From Chondrus crispus (Eukaryota > Rhodophyta > Florideophyceae > Gigartinales > Gigartinaceae): a stretch of 64,000 nucleotides of DNA. The stretch lies in assembly GCF_000350225.1 (NCBI RefSeq), contig NW_005178978.1, positions 1 through 64,000 on the forward strand, written 5' to 3'. Below are positions 51,391 through 62,065 of this stretch, piece after piece. The position numbers and the translations under genes are program-made. Each line of letters begins with the position of its first letter. Positions within the stretch are counted from its first letter, which is position 1. The notes beneath the pieces are model-generated. The model was given only the letters and a program-made list of their open reading frames with translations, was not told where the DNA came from and did no database searches.

Positions 51391-54129
51391 ATGAATGGCA
51401 ATCCTCCAGATGCCCTTAGCCTTTCCCTGGAATTTATTCTCAAGTGCACATGGAGATTGCTTCTAGTTTTGAAGTCCCTCATGCGATGGCTATTTACCGC
51501 AGACCCTCTTCCGAAAGGCATGTGTGACCGGCAAATTGGGGGAATTGCCCGTGGAAAAACGGTTTTGGTAACTACAGGCAGACAGGCGAAGACTTTTCAC
51601 ACTGTGCGCGCCTTAAAAGAAGTAGGGGCAACAGTCATTGTCTCAGACTACGAAGAGGTAAGCGCGTCAGCCGTGAGTCTTGCATGCGATAAGTTTGTCT
51701 TACTTCCTCAGCTTGATTCTTCGCACGTGCAAGCATGGGTCCAACGATTCGGAGATATCCTGGTCGAGAACAACGTGGACGTCGTCTTACCGGTGAGCAC
51801 CATCAATGAAGTGCTCTACATATGCCACGCCAAGCACGAACTCAGCCAGAAGCTGCCACATGTGACATGGTTCTGTCCCGACTTGCAGACTGCCCTTCAG
51901 CTCGATGATCGCGCTCAGTTTTCCCTCTTTTGCGAGAAATATGGTGTTCCGACCCCTGAACATGGTGTTCTCACGTCAAGGGCAGCGATTGCACCAATTG
52001 TGGAAAAATATTCCGAACGTGTCATCTTGAAGCGCATTGAATCATCCGTCAATCGCTCTGAGGAAATTGTGTCTTTGATTGAAACGGAAAGCATCCCGAG
52101 TTCTGTGAAACCCAGTCGGACAAATCCTTGGCAATGGCAAAGGTTTGTGGATGGAGACGAATATTCTGTTTGGTACGTGTGCATCGGTGGCAAAGTTACC
52201 TTCGCCGGCTGTTATCGTTCGGCGCCGGACTTGGTGGAATTCGACAACGTTCCGATCCCTGATGATGTGGATGTACCCATGCGAAATTTGATATCGAAGC
52301 TTACCTTGACCGGACAGTTTGCTTTTGACTACATCAGAGAGAAAAAAACTGGTGACCCATATGTTATCGAGTGCAACCCTCGAGCATCATCCATACTAGA
52401 GACAGTTTCAAATACTCCTCTTTGGGCGGAGGCATTCTTCGGAATCGATGTCATGAAAAGAACCATTCCATCAAATGTTGGCTTTCAATTCCATGCAAAT
52501 TGCTGGCCTTGGACTTCCAGGTCCGAAGGATATTTCATGATGAAAGATCCTTTGCCGTTCTTTGCAGCAGAAATACTGTGGCCCGCAATGGCTGTCGCAA
52601 AGCGAGGTGTGTTTGGAAATGGGATTAAGAAGGTGGACGTCAACATCTGCAAGGTCATCGTCGACGGCCCTTCGTCCGGGAGAAATCTGGAATGTTTCCG
52701 AAGGGAAGTGAAGGCACTGCAAATATCATTTGCAACACAGGCTGTGAGGCAAGTTGACACTGTTCTGCTTGACATCAACGCACCAGGCTTCGATGCGTTG
52801 AGGGTAGAAGGTGAAAAGAATGGACGGCTGATAATTCCTTTCGCCTTTCAACGACACGCTGAGAAGGAAACGTCAGAAACGGACGAAGAATGCTTGTATT
52901 TGAATTCGGAGGCAGAAATTGATGAGCTGATAGCGAACGCACCAACAGGAGAGACAAGATTGATTCTTGGCGAGAAGCTATCGAGATCCCTATCCTCGCC
53001 GTACCCGATGTCGTATCGTATGGTTACCCAGGGGAAAACTCTTCATCAATCATTCGAGATTCCGTTGCGAAAACTTCGCGTGCTCCACATCATGGGTTCC
53101 AATACCAGTGACTACTATGAAGGCATCTCCAGCTATTACGGCTTTGAATGCATCAAAAGCATTGGAAGCGGTGGTCGCTTTGATCATGTAGTTGCCTATA
53201 TCCATCGATCCGGTCACTGGTCTGTTGGAGTGAACTCGACGTTGGAGCAATTGAAACGTCATGAACTCAAACTTTCCCCAGGACAAGCCATCACCGAGAT
53301 AGAAAGTTTGATGATCGATGTGGCTATGCCGCACATGTTCGACTACGATGGTTTGACTGCTTATCGCGGTCTCATGAGAGTACTGGACATTCCGATGGTG
53401 GGATGTTCTGCTGAAGCATTAGCACTTTCCACAAACAAGGCACGCACGAAAGCATGCGCCGCAATGGAAGGTGTGCGTGTTCCAGCATCTCAGCTGTTGC
53501 GTGAAGGTGATCCAATCAAGATGCCGCTGCCGGTCATCATTAAACCGGTGGAAGAAGACAACTCGCAGGGTATTTCGATAGTTCAATCTGAAGAAGATAT
53601 TTCGCAGGCTCTTGGAGAAGCATTCCAATTCGGAGGTGAGGTGCTATGCGAACAATTCATTAGCCTTGGGCGAGAATTGAGAGTTGCCGTAGTGGAAGTC
53701 GGGGATGGGAAAATGCAGATGCTACCGATCATAGAATACTTTCTGTCGGAAGAATCTCCCATTCGTCGGCCAGAAGACAAGGTAACCACCGACAAAGCAG
53801 GAAATCCAGTAGCGCTGGCGTCAGGCGGACGAATTTGTCCGGCAAATGTTGACGAAGACTTGAAGAAAAAACTCTTTGATTCGTCCGTGGCAGCACACAA
53901 GGCCTTAGGCTGCACTGATTATAGCATATATGACTATCGCATTGATCCTAGAGGAGCTCCATATATGCTCGAATCATGTTTGTATTGCTCGTTCGCACCG
54001 AAAAGTGTGCTTGTAAGCATGCAAGCATCGATGGGCATTCATCACGCCGAGCTTTTCACAAGGTTGTGCGAACGTGCTATGTCCCGAAAAAGGGAGAAGA
54101 GTTTAAATCAAAAGAAGGGCATGAAGTAG
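51391..54129 (+). CDS. mysCD: MysC-MysD type fusion: mycosporine-glycine synthase + D-Ala-D-Ala-ligase-like MAA ligase
   Basis: Intronless, 912 residues from ATG 51391. Residues about 10-37 form a hydrophobic helix (EFILKCTWRLLLVLKSLMRW), as in cyanobacterial MysC. An ATP-grasp half follows (about 53-440) with KTVLVTTGRQAKTFHTVRAL, WQWQRFVDGDEYSVW and YVIECNPRASS; it would attach glycine to 4-deoxygadusol. From about 560 comes a D-Ala-D-Ala-ligase-like half: LPVIIKPVEEDNSQGISIVQ, EQFISLGRELRVAVVE and MLESCLYCSFAPKSVLVSMQ. It would add a second amino acid, such as serine, to give a shinorine-like product. The MysAB-type gene converges on it. The fusion matches what I recall for red algae; the exact product cannot be told from sequence. 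Confidence 0.92.
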   Translation: MNGNPPDALSLSLEFILKCTWRLLLVLKSLMRWLFTADPLPKGMCDRQIGGIARGKTVLVTTGRQAKTFHTVRALKEVGATVIVSDYEEVSASAVSLACDKFVLLPQLDSSHVQAWVQRFGDILVENNVDVVLPVSTINEVLYICHAKHELSQKLPHVTWFCPDLQTALQLDDRAQFSLFCEKYGVPTPEHGVLTSRAAIAPIVEKYSERVILKRIESSVNRSEEIVSLIETESIPSSVKPSRTNPWQWQRFVDGDEYSVWYVCIGGKVTFAGCYRSAPDLVEFDNVPIPDDVDVPMRNLISKLTLTGQFAFDYIREKKTGDPYVIECNPRASSILETVSNTPLWAEAFFGIDVMKRTIPSNVGFQFHANCWPWTSRSEGYFMMKDPLPFFAAEILWPAMAVAKRGVFGNGIKKVDVNICKVIVDGPSSGRNLECFRREVKALQISFATQAVRQVDTVLLDINAPGFDALRVEGEKNGRLIIPFAFQRHAEKETSETDEECLYLNSEAEIDELIANAPTGETRLILGEKLSRSLSSPYPMSYRMVTQGKTLHQSFEIPLRKLRVLHIMGSNTSDYYEGISSYYGFECIKSIGSGGRFDHVVAYIHRSGHWSVGVNSTLEQLKRHELKLSPGQAITEIESLMIDVAMPHMFDYDGLTAYRGLMRVLDIPMVGCSAEALALSTNKARTKACAAMEGVRVPASQLLREGDPIKMPLPVIIKPVEEDNSQGISIVQSEEDISQALGEAFQFGGEVLCEQFISLGRELRVAVVEVGDGKMQMLPIIEYFLSEESPIRRPEDKVTTDKAGNPVALASGGRICPANVDEDLKKKLFDSSVAAHKALGCTDYSIYDYRIDPRGAPYMLESCLYCSFAPKSVLVSMQASMGIHHAELFTRLCERAMSRKREKSLNQKKGMK

Positions 54130-55108
54130 AGGCAATCTAGTTTCACGGTTAACAAGTAGAAAACTCTTAACCTCTCCCTATTCGTCAAAGTAAATTGCGA
54201 AATGCTACTACCCAGAAAACATTTTGCACAAACCACTGTGCTCTGTGTGAAATTCGTTGCTAATCGGATTGAAACAACTTCATGATCTTCTAAGATAAAG
54301 CTCTTGCCTCTTATCCCTATTATTAACCGCGAGAAACATGCGAAAGAAAGCAAGTTGTATAGTAACGTTGTCCGCCAAGTAAACACGTGTTTTTGGTTGC
54401 AGAAACCAAAACTGGTTGGTCGCAAAGTAAATTACAAGAAAAGCCATTTCACCCCCTTTTTGCCACAAAAAAGACCACGATCGCCCCACTAAACGCAGCA
54501 TTAACTCTAAACATAAATAACTACCAATTGTGCTCGCTGATTGCTCCGTTTGCAGTTGCGCCCTGTACGTGTCAGTCTCTACAAGTACTGATGTCACTCT
54601 AACATGACTCGTGCCCTACCCAAGTGTGAAGCCTGTCCTATGATATAGCATCGGCCATCCCTACCTATTGAAATAAATTTACACAACATGACTCAACAAC
54701 CCCGTCTTTGCGTTAATAGATGCGTTAGTTCGCGAGTCATTGCAAGAAAGACCTAATGTTCGCCTTACAGTGCGAGGCGAACACACAGTATTTTGAGCAG
54801 CTTACAAAAATTGGTCAGCACTTGTAATTTAATTGCGAGTGCTCATCAAACCATCAATTTTCAACGAACAAAATCGCGACTATGAGAAATTTTCCGAAGG
54901 TGCAAGAGTTTTCAGACGGACTTTTCTGAAAAACAATCAATGGCCATGAAAGTTCAAGAGCCTTCAGACGCACTTTTCTGAACAACAATTATTACTCATG
55001 GTCTAAGAGAATTCCCGGAGAGGGAATTATCATCTGTTAACTGAAAGTATCCACACTCACAGCTGCAAGCAATGAGTGTGACAACCGGATATATATATAT
55101 ATCGCACT
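54130..55108. other. 979-bp convergent spacer between the two MAA genes
   Basis: Holds both 3' ends. An AATAAA-like GAAATAAATT is near 54670. An imperfect direct repeat (CAAGAG..TTCAGACG.ACTTTTCTGAA) occurs at about 54901 and 54953. A TATATATATATA run lies at 55090-55102, just after the stop of the minus-strand gene. No ORF supported. Confidence 0.6.
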
Positions 55109-57769
55109 TCACACTTTCCGGACGAGGAGCACACCTTCGCGAACGGTCAACATCACTTGTTCTACGCGCTTATCATTTCTCACAAACTGAGCAAACTCGT
55201 GCAAACTTTGACGGACAGGATCGTTTTCTTCGTAAACAAGAGAGCATAACGCGTTATCAGCCATGATGAGGCCGTCTTCGTCGAGCAAGTTTAAAGCTGC
55301 TTCGTAATAATGCTTGTAGTTGGTCTTGTCTGCATCCAAAAATATGATATCAAATTGCTCTCCAGTACGGACCATATCGGTTACCGCCTTCCTCGCATCT
55401 GTTTCAAGCAGCTTCACTTTATAGCCATTCTGGGCACTCTTAAAGCACTTTCGGGCAACAACAGCTGCAGAGTTGTCTGCTTCAATCGTGACGACTTCTC
55501 CAATTGAAGAAATTCCATCCGCAAATGCCAGTGCGGAATATCCGGTGAATGTTCCAATGTCAAGAATCCTCTTGGCATTCTTAATTTGTGCGATCATCTT
55601 CAAAAATTGGCCCTCGATGGGACCTACCATGCACGGAGCGAAAAGTTTCGCCGCCTTTGTTTCGTCGGCAATGTTGACAAAGTCAGCTGTCGGACGGGAT
55701 GTCATAGCATTTGCATATTCTTCGGCGCCCGGGAAAAATAATGTGGAGTGTTCGAAAGCAGGGGGCTGAAGTGTATCACTCTCCGTTGCAGTTGAAAGCA
55801 CGCTGTTTAAAGAAGATGATGTCTCACCTTCATTGCGACTAACTTGCTTCTCTGAGATCCACTGATTGTATTCCTCAATGTTGCTTCGTCCTTTTTCTCC
55901 GTTGCTATCCGAGGGATCAGCGACTGGATTTCCAGACGTTGCAGCATCAGTCTCTAAGCTCCCTTTAGGAACAGCGTGGGCAGCATGTTGTTTCACAGTC
56001 GATGGATCCTCCAGACCAACATCTCGGCAGTGCGGCTCAATGCCGAAACCTTCCCTAGGGTATTTTTTCGCAATGATCTGGTATTCAATCAAGGTGCTTT
56101 CCATCCTCTCTCGCGTCAATGTGTTCAAGTATCCGCACTTTCCAATCGCACCGCGTGGTATCGGGGCACAAAGGTTGCCGCCTCGCTTTTCCGTCATCTT
56201 CACCTGCGAAGACCAGAGGGAGTCTGGATTCTCAAGGATGTCATGCCGCAGTGAGAGTCCAACTGCACTCATCACCTTAAGAATTCGGTGAAATTCACTC
56301 TCCGTAATCCAGCCTTCTAGGAATGAAAGGTACGCGCCATAACCCATACCAATGGAAACTGCATGACCATGAAGGAGACCTGCTTGCAGTTCGAAACCGG
56401 GCGACCAGGTGTGCCCGTACGCGTGTGGACGGCACTGATGGGTCTCCCATAAGTTTCCGTACTCTGAGCGGACATAGCCGTCCATAGCTTTCGCAATGAT
56501 AGATTCGCTGAGAACATCGATATCAGAACCACGCCCACATTGGTCCACTCCAAACTTGGTCTCCACCAGACGGTTTCCGGCAGTCTCCAGCGCTGTGAAA
56601 AGAGTGGCGTCTTTAGTGACCGCCATCTTTATGATTTCGGCGATGCCATGACGAATCCATCCGGGCTCTAGCGTCTTGAAGAATTGTCGGTCAGTTAGAG
56701 TGAGGATGGGGGGATGATACGCACCGAAAACATTTTTGTATCCCAACCCGTCACAGCATGTCCGAGGAGAAGGCCCAGCATCAATGCCTGACACAATAGA
56801 TGTGCACAACATTACGTAGGGAGTATTCCTGTGATAAAGAGCACAGGCGAACCCGCCGATATCAGCCATGACACCACCGCCAACCACAAGGACCGGTTCA
56901 TTCCGTGACACTCGCTTGCCCTTGAGATCAACAAGGATCTTTTCAACCGTGGAAATGTCCTTGTCGACTTCCATGCATCGGTACACAAGCTTCTCAAAAG
57001 AAATTTCGTGTGCTGCAAAGTATTCGTCCATGGCGGAGCCGTAGAGCCTGTCCAATCGCTCGTCGACGACAGCAACACACCTCTTTAAGGGTTTGTAGAC
57101 GTCTCGTAATTGCGTGTTTGACGGACTTAACACATCTCGGACAATTTCTATTGTTGTTGTGATGGTCGTTCCCATAACGCTTTCAATAACTCGACTGTCA
57201 TCGCTCGATGTGACATGTCCCTTGCATTGACGATAAATTGATGTAGGGTACAGGGCATGCGGGTCATTGTCCAACAGGTAGTCAGCATTGGCTCCGTAGA
57301 TCTCCTTCAAAGCTGGTGAGGAATCCTTCGCAATAGTGACGTGCTTCATGAACAACGGCCCGAGGGTCTCATCATCGAGAACCTTACCAGCAAATGCCGC
57401 AAAAGATGCTCCATATTCAGCATCAAACTTGGAAATGACTGATGAAAGCACGTTGAACAGTTGACCGCAAGGCAGGTTGTAGCAGTATTTGAGCAATTTT
57501 AGTGAGCGAAGCAAGGAAAGGTCGTCTTTGGTCTGCGCAAACCCTGCGGCGACTTCACCGTTGAAGGCATCTGCCCTAGAGATGGCGACGAGAAACTTGT
57601 GAAGTGGTTCAATCCCAAAAATATCAACGAGGGCGTGAGATGGAGGAGTCGACTTGAGAAGAGATGAGGACCCCGGGAGTGCTTTCTTCAGGTCAGACGT
57701 GAAGTTGCGAAAAAACTCGATAGAGAACAAGCTGTTCCGCTGCGCTGTTGCTTCCAATGTAATATGCAT
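55109..57769 (-). CDS. mysAB: MysA-MysB type fusion: desmethyl-4-deoxygadusol synthase + O-methyltransferase
   Basis: Intronless, 886 residues from ATG 57767-57769 (MHITLEATAQ). Residues 1-180 are a helical domain of unknown role. Residues about 185-600 are a sugar-phosphate cyclase of the dehydroquinate synthase superfamily: the NAD-binding GGGVMADIGGFACALYHR near 295, the metal ligands in RHGIAEIIKMAV (376), AYGHTWSPGFE (451) and LLHGHAVSIGMG (467), and substrate-loop sequence GAYHPP. It would cyclise sedoheptulose 7-phosphate. A Ser/Glu-rich linker leads to a class I SAM methyltransferase (about 675-886) with LDIGTFTGYSALAF near 740 and FDIIFLDADKTNYKHYY near 811, which would finish 4-deoxygadusol. 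Upstream in-frame GTG at 57856 seems less likely. Confidence 0.92.
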   Translation of the reverse strand: MHITLEATAQRNSLFSIEFFRNFTSDLKKALPGSSSLLKSTPPSHALVDIFGIEPLHKFLVAISRADAFNGEVAAGFAQTKDDLSLLRSLKLLKYCYNLPCGQLFNVLSSVISKFDAEYGASFAAFAGKVLDDETLGPLFMKHVTIAKDSSPALKEIYGANADYLLDNDPHALYPTSIYRQCKGHVTSSDDSRVIESVMGTTITTTIEIVRDVLSPSNTQLRDVYKPLKRCVAVVDERLDRLYGSAMDEYFAAHEISFEKLVYRCMEVDKDISTVEKILVDLKGKRVSRNEPVLVVGGGVMADIGGFACALYHRNTPYVMLCTSIVSGIDAGPSPRTCCDGLGYKNVFGAYHPPILTLTDRQFFKTLEPGWIRHGIAEIIKMAVTKDATLFTALETAGNRLVETKFGVDQCGRGSDIDVLSESIIAKAMDGYVRSEYGNLWETHQCRPHAYGHTWSPGFELQAGLLHGHAVSIGMGYGAYLSFLEGWITESEFHRILKVMSAVGLSLRHDILENPDSLWSSQVKMTEKRGGNLCAPIPRGAIGKCGYLNTLTRERMESTLIEYQIIAKKYPREGFGIEPHCRDVGLEDPSTVKQHAAHAVPKGSLETDAATSGNPVADPSDSNGEKGRSNIEEYNQWISEKQVSRNEGETSSSLNSVLSTATESDTLQPPAFEHSTLFFPGAEEYANAMTSRPTADFVNIADETKAAKLFAPCMVGPIEGQFLKMIAQIKNAKRILDIGTFTGYSALAFADGISSIGEVVTIEADNSAAVVARKCFKSAQNGYKVKLLETDARKAVTDMVRTGEQFDIIFLDADKTNYKHYYEAALNLLDEDGLIMADNALCSLVYEENDPVRQSLHEFAQFVRNDKRVEQVMLTVREGVLLVRKV

Positions 57770-58910
57770 GATGAACAATAAAAAAAGAAAAAATGCTCTG
57801 GCGAAAAGACGAAAAGAGGACGTCGAGGGAAAAGAGGCTCGTGGTTTTTTTGACACCGCGAAAGTTGGCTATGATCCGTCAATAAAGTCAGAGCGAAAGG
57901 TGCTCTATTTGTATTGGGTTTTCTCTGACAGGTTCACGAGGCATTGGACAGTGTATGGAGAGGAAGAATGGGGGATGAGGTCGATGGCTGGCGCAGAAAG
58001 GGAAACGAAGAGCAACAAAGATGTGATTGGCCACAAACTAGAGGACGGATGAGCTGGATTGCCCGGTCTGCTATGAATGGGGATGAGGATTAACGGAGGG
58101 CAAATCAAAATGGGGATAGGGAAGACGGAGGCGTTTCACATGTCAGTGTGTGATGATTAGACTGTCATCGTACCCTAGTAGGTTTCCGCGGGCAGCAGCT
58201 GGAATGGGCGAGGCACAGAAGGCCACGCAAGGGTGAATAAACGATAAAAACGGGCAATTGTCGAGTTAAATTAGCGGAAGTAGGCAATCCCAGAACAGGA
58301 CGATTTGCGTCAGTGGCTGGTCTCATGCCATGGGACGAACACAGCCAAGGGCTGAAGACAGTCAAGGGTTGGGGACGATGGTTGCGTGAGTACCAAGAAT
58401 GTGAGGCTGAACGAGATAGAAGTTGGAGTACCGTAATACGAAGACAAATTAAATTGGGGCCTCGAAATGTTAGTAAGAATTGAGGAGTTGTGGTTCGGAC
58501 ACAACTAATGAATACCGAAAATGGAAACGTGGACCGGCATGTGTGGATGAGCTCGCGGGGTCCTATCTATTTCAAGCGGGCTCTCCACAAGACTTGAAAT
58601 TTCTGGGCACTTCACGCACAACCAATGGTGGAGCGGTTCCTCGTACGGTAGACCACAAGGCGGTTCCTTCCGGATTCATGTGGACAACGAAAACATGATT
58701 CAGGTCGTGAGGTGCAGGAAGCAAACTGCCAGGACAGTAGGAAATAAACCCTTTGCTTGTGCAGCCGTGCGAGCGGTGTTCGAAAGTACATCAATGGCGA
58801 GGGAGGATGTACTTCCCGGCAGTCGAAGAGAACGGTAAATATGGTTGGACTTGAGTCAGAGTGATGGGGTCTGGCGAGGAGCAAGTACAATACAGCGGCG
58901 GGGCGTGATT
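57770..58910. other. Upstream region of the MysA-MysB type gene
   Basis: Over 1 kb with no supported gene; promoter presumed. No light-response or other motif that I can defend. Confidence 0.5.
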
Positions 58911-59803
58911 GGGTGCATCCAGAAAATAACACTGTATCACTCGACTACTTTTTTGACCAATCAGCGACCGATAAAGTGGTCGCCGGCTGACTACTTTTGA
59001 ACATCTGATCAAGCCCTCTCGACCCCTCTCCACTCCACCACTCCCGCACCACTTCTCATTCCATCCTTGCGCACTGGAGTTCCACATTCCAAGACCCCTC
59101 TCTCGAGCTATCGGTGATGCCCGCTTCGCCAATGCCCTTTCAGAACAGCCGCAAGCACACTCTGGCAGCTCTAGCAGTATCGCTAGCAGCTCTGACGACA
59201 TGTCTTGTCGCCCGGAGGAGGACAACAATGCGCCGCAAGCGCCGTCATCGCAACAAGAACCCAAAGTACCCTTCACCCAGCCATTATTAGCCCTCGCACA
59301 CAGCGGTCCACTCCTTGGCGCGTGCTTCTCTCGTTCGGGAAAGACTCCGACTTCCTTGTATCCGTAAATATCACGAAGGCCTTACTGCTAAACAGTATAC
59401 TTCCATTTTTTATACAGGAACAATTGAAATATAACTTCGGTAGCCCTTATCGAAGGGGACCGAAAACAAGAGGACGCAGTACGCAACTGGAAAGTATTGA
59501 TTTGTTCGGGTTGGCTTGAGAGGGAGGATCGGATCCGTCCAAAAGGGATGCCATGTTGAGATGACAGTGTCAGAATGCGGGCGCCAGGTTTGAGGAGGAA
59601 GGTGTGGCTCGCTTTGGGATTAGGGGATGGGGAGGTTGTCGGCGAGTAGGGGTGCGAGTGGGTGTACAGTTCGCAACATGTTCCAACTGGGGTGGAACCG
59701 CCACGGAAGGGCAGTGATGGAGTGCAAGAGTGGTGGGGACAATCAATTTTTGAAACTATCATACAATGGTAAAGTGTTAGAGTGCTATTTTCTGGATGCA
59801 CCC
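58911..59803. mobile_element. Possible non-autonomous DNA transposon with inverted ends
   Basis: GGGTGCATCCAGAAAATA at 58911 recurs inverted at 59786-59803 (22 of 23 bases in the longer core, 58911-58933/59781-59803). Outward of both cores weaker similarity continues, visible as the same CYFLDAP when each side is translated in mirror image. The inside holds a Ser/Pro/Gln-rich frame (59080-59365) of unknown nature but no transposase. The real outer ends may lie up to 130 bp further out. Confidence 0.45.
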
Positions 59804-60670
59804 ATTATTCAATGCGGAACGGGGTGGCGGGCGTTGAGCGTGCTGCAACTACAGTACCGTTCTCACTGGTTTAATTCTGGACACTTTCCAGAAATGCAAA
59901 AATCAACGTTTTTACCAATCAGACCAAGATTTTTTTGCCATTCCTGAGCTCGTCAACAGACGGAAAATGGGAAAAGGGGTCAATTCTGGACAGGGAGTTG
60001 AGCACTCTTATCGAGAGTGAGACAAACCGACGAGGCCTGTTGCGTAATCAGCGACATGGGTGTTCTACGTGTAATACTTGTAACAGGGAGCGGTAAGACT
60101 CTGGGAATTAGGTGTCGTACATTGGTGTACTGTAGGGCCACGTTCACATTCTACAGTAGAAGAGTTCGCCAAGGTACTGGACAGTGCATTTAATTCATAG
60201 TGACGGAAGGACGCGATGCGATCGGTCGTCATCGCATCAGAACTCGTAGTGCTCGTTGACACGCCGACGAGTAGTAGTTCAGGCCCAATTGAAGAACAAG
60301 GGAGGGCAAACGCCCGCTGGAATGCAAGCGCAGAGAAGGGTGGCAGATTGAGAGGAACGGTCGCGGACGCGTGCGGAACAGAAGCAGGGAACGTTCATAT
60401 GGGAATGGACTGAGGAGTACGCGGGGGGAGGAAGGGGTCACGACACGGAAGCGGAGGAGAAAGAAGTCGCTGTGTGGTTGTTGCCTGAGAGCCTGTGTGG
60501 CTGGCTGTTATCACTGCTTGCGCATTCTAGGGTACTTCCGTTGTGTGTGTTCGTTGAGAAGGGTGTTGTTCGCGAAGAAGAACTGATAAAGCACCTGATT
60601 GTTGTGTAAAACAAGCCTACAGGTGGTAGCTGTAACATTACAACGTTTTATAAGGCAAACAGCTGGACGC
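59804..60670. other. Region before element D
   Basis: No gene supported. May contain the LTR of element D, but I could not fix its edges. Confidence 0.4.
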
Positions 60671-60729
60671 TGCTACAGGTGATACGCAAGGGACGACTGT
60701 TTGTCGTCAGTTTAATTTCGATTGTGGAC

Positions 60730-61934
60730 ATGGTCATCGGAACGCGTGCCAATGCACAAGGTGATGAGGACGATCCGTATGCGGAAGATACGCTAACTGC
60801 CCGAGATATGCAAGGCATGGATTCCGACGGAGCCGACGCACAGGATCACTGCGAAGAAGCTACGTGGGAGCGTAGACTGATGCAGGCAGCGTGGAGCCTA
60901 CTTCAAGGAACTCAGAGGCTCTGGAGAAAGTCAACACTGCGTTAAAGAGAATCGAGACCATTCTTTCGACGTTGACGAATGCCATGGCATGTATGCAAGA
61001 AGGTACTACACCTCAAAACACTGCATTTGCAAGGAACAACTCAGCCAGTCCCTTTCAAGAAGCAACCGGGTTTGAGCGCTCTGACGAAGGCGACGGACCG
61101 AACACTTCGGAAGCTGAGCACCGACCCAGCACCCTCCAGCCACAGAATTTATTTGAAAGCTAGGATCGTCGTTCCGTTTAGATGCATGGCCGTGGTAGGA
61201 ATGAGGATTATGAAGTGTACCCCTCCCATGTGGCCGACAAGATATACCAGAAGGGCATGCACACGTCTCGTTGCAAGCGGATTGGAGATGGTTCTTTTTT
61301 CATTGTGAAAAGAACTTGGGATAGGTTAACCATTGATTTCCTAACTAGCAGTGCTGGACAAAAGCGCTTGTTACCGTTGGCCTTTGAGGGAGACGCCAGA
61401 CTGGTGTACGAGGAGGTGGCGAGCGGAAATCCAAAGGCCAGCTGTAGTGAACTCTGAAAATTACTGCAAGCCCGTCTATGCAACGACGTACACCTGTCAA
61501 ATCTTCGTGATCGCTTCCTAGGCATGCGATGGAACGAACGCAAAGAGCCGTTCGATAGATTTGCGTGGAGAATGCGGTCGGCAGCCCTTCTCTTATCAGA
61601 CAAGGTAGATGATGGACTGTTACTCAACCGCCTCAAGACGGGACTTCCAACCAGGCCGCAGGACCAGGCCAAGATGGTTTCGGGTACCTTTGATGAGGTG
61701 GTAAGTCGCGTGGCTAGCCTCTCTTCAGCACAATCCGGGCGTGTTGAATCTGTTCGAGAGATCGACGAAGGAGGAGACCCGAGCGCCCGCTTCGCACACG
61801 TGCGATGTCATTATTGCCAGCAGCTGGGCCATATATCTCGCGAGTGTGAGAAGAAGAAAGCTGATAAGGCGCTAACGGGAAAAGGCCAGCGTACTCGACA
61901 AGGCCCAACGGGACCCTACAGCAAGCAGAACTAG
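60730..61934 (+). pseudogene. Gag of element D, with stops and a frameshift
   Basis: An acidic start (DEDDPYAEDTLTARDMQGMD) is followed by a shift near 60900 to a helix (ALKRIETILSTLTNAMACMQ). TAG at 61161-61163, a second TAG before 61182 and TGA at 61455-61457 break that frame. The capsid-like part has MRWNERKEPFDRFAWRMRSA near 61525-61580, and the CCHC knuckle is CHYCQQLGHISREC near 61805-61850. The gene ends at TAG 61932-61934. Confidence 0.75.
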
Positions 61935-62065
61935 GGCGTTGTTCTGACGGTACGCAGTCAGAAAAGGGAGAGTGCGTGTACTCATGTGACGAGCCGACTC
62001 TCGACGAAAACGCGATAGCTGATGCCATCGCAGTGTGCTTTAGTGTGTTCGGAAACGATCTGTGA

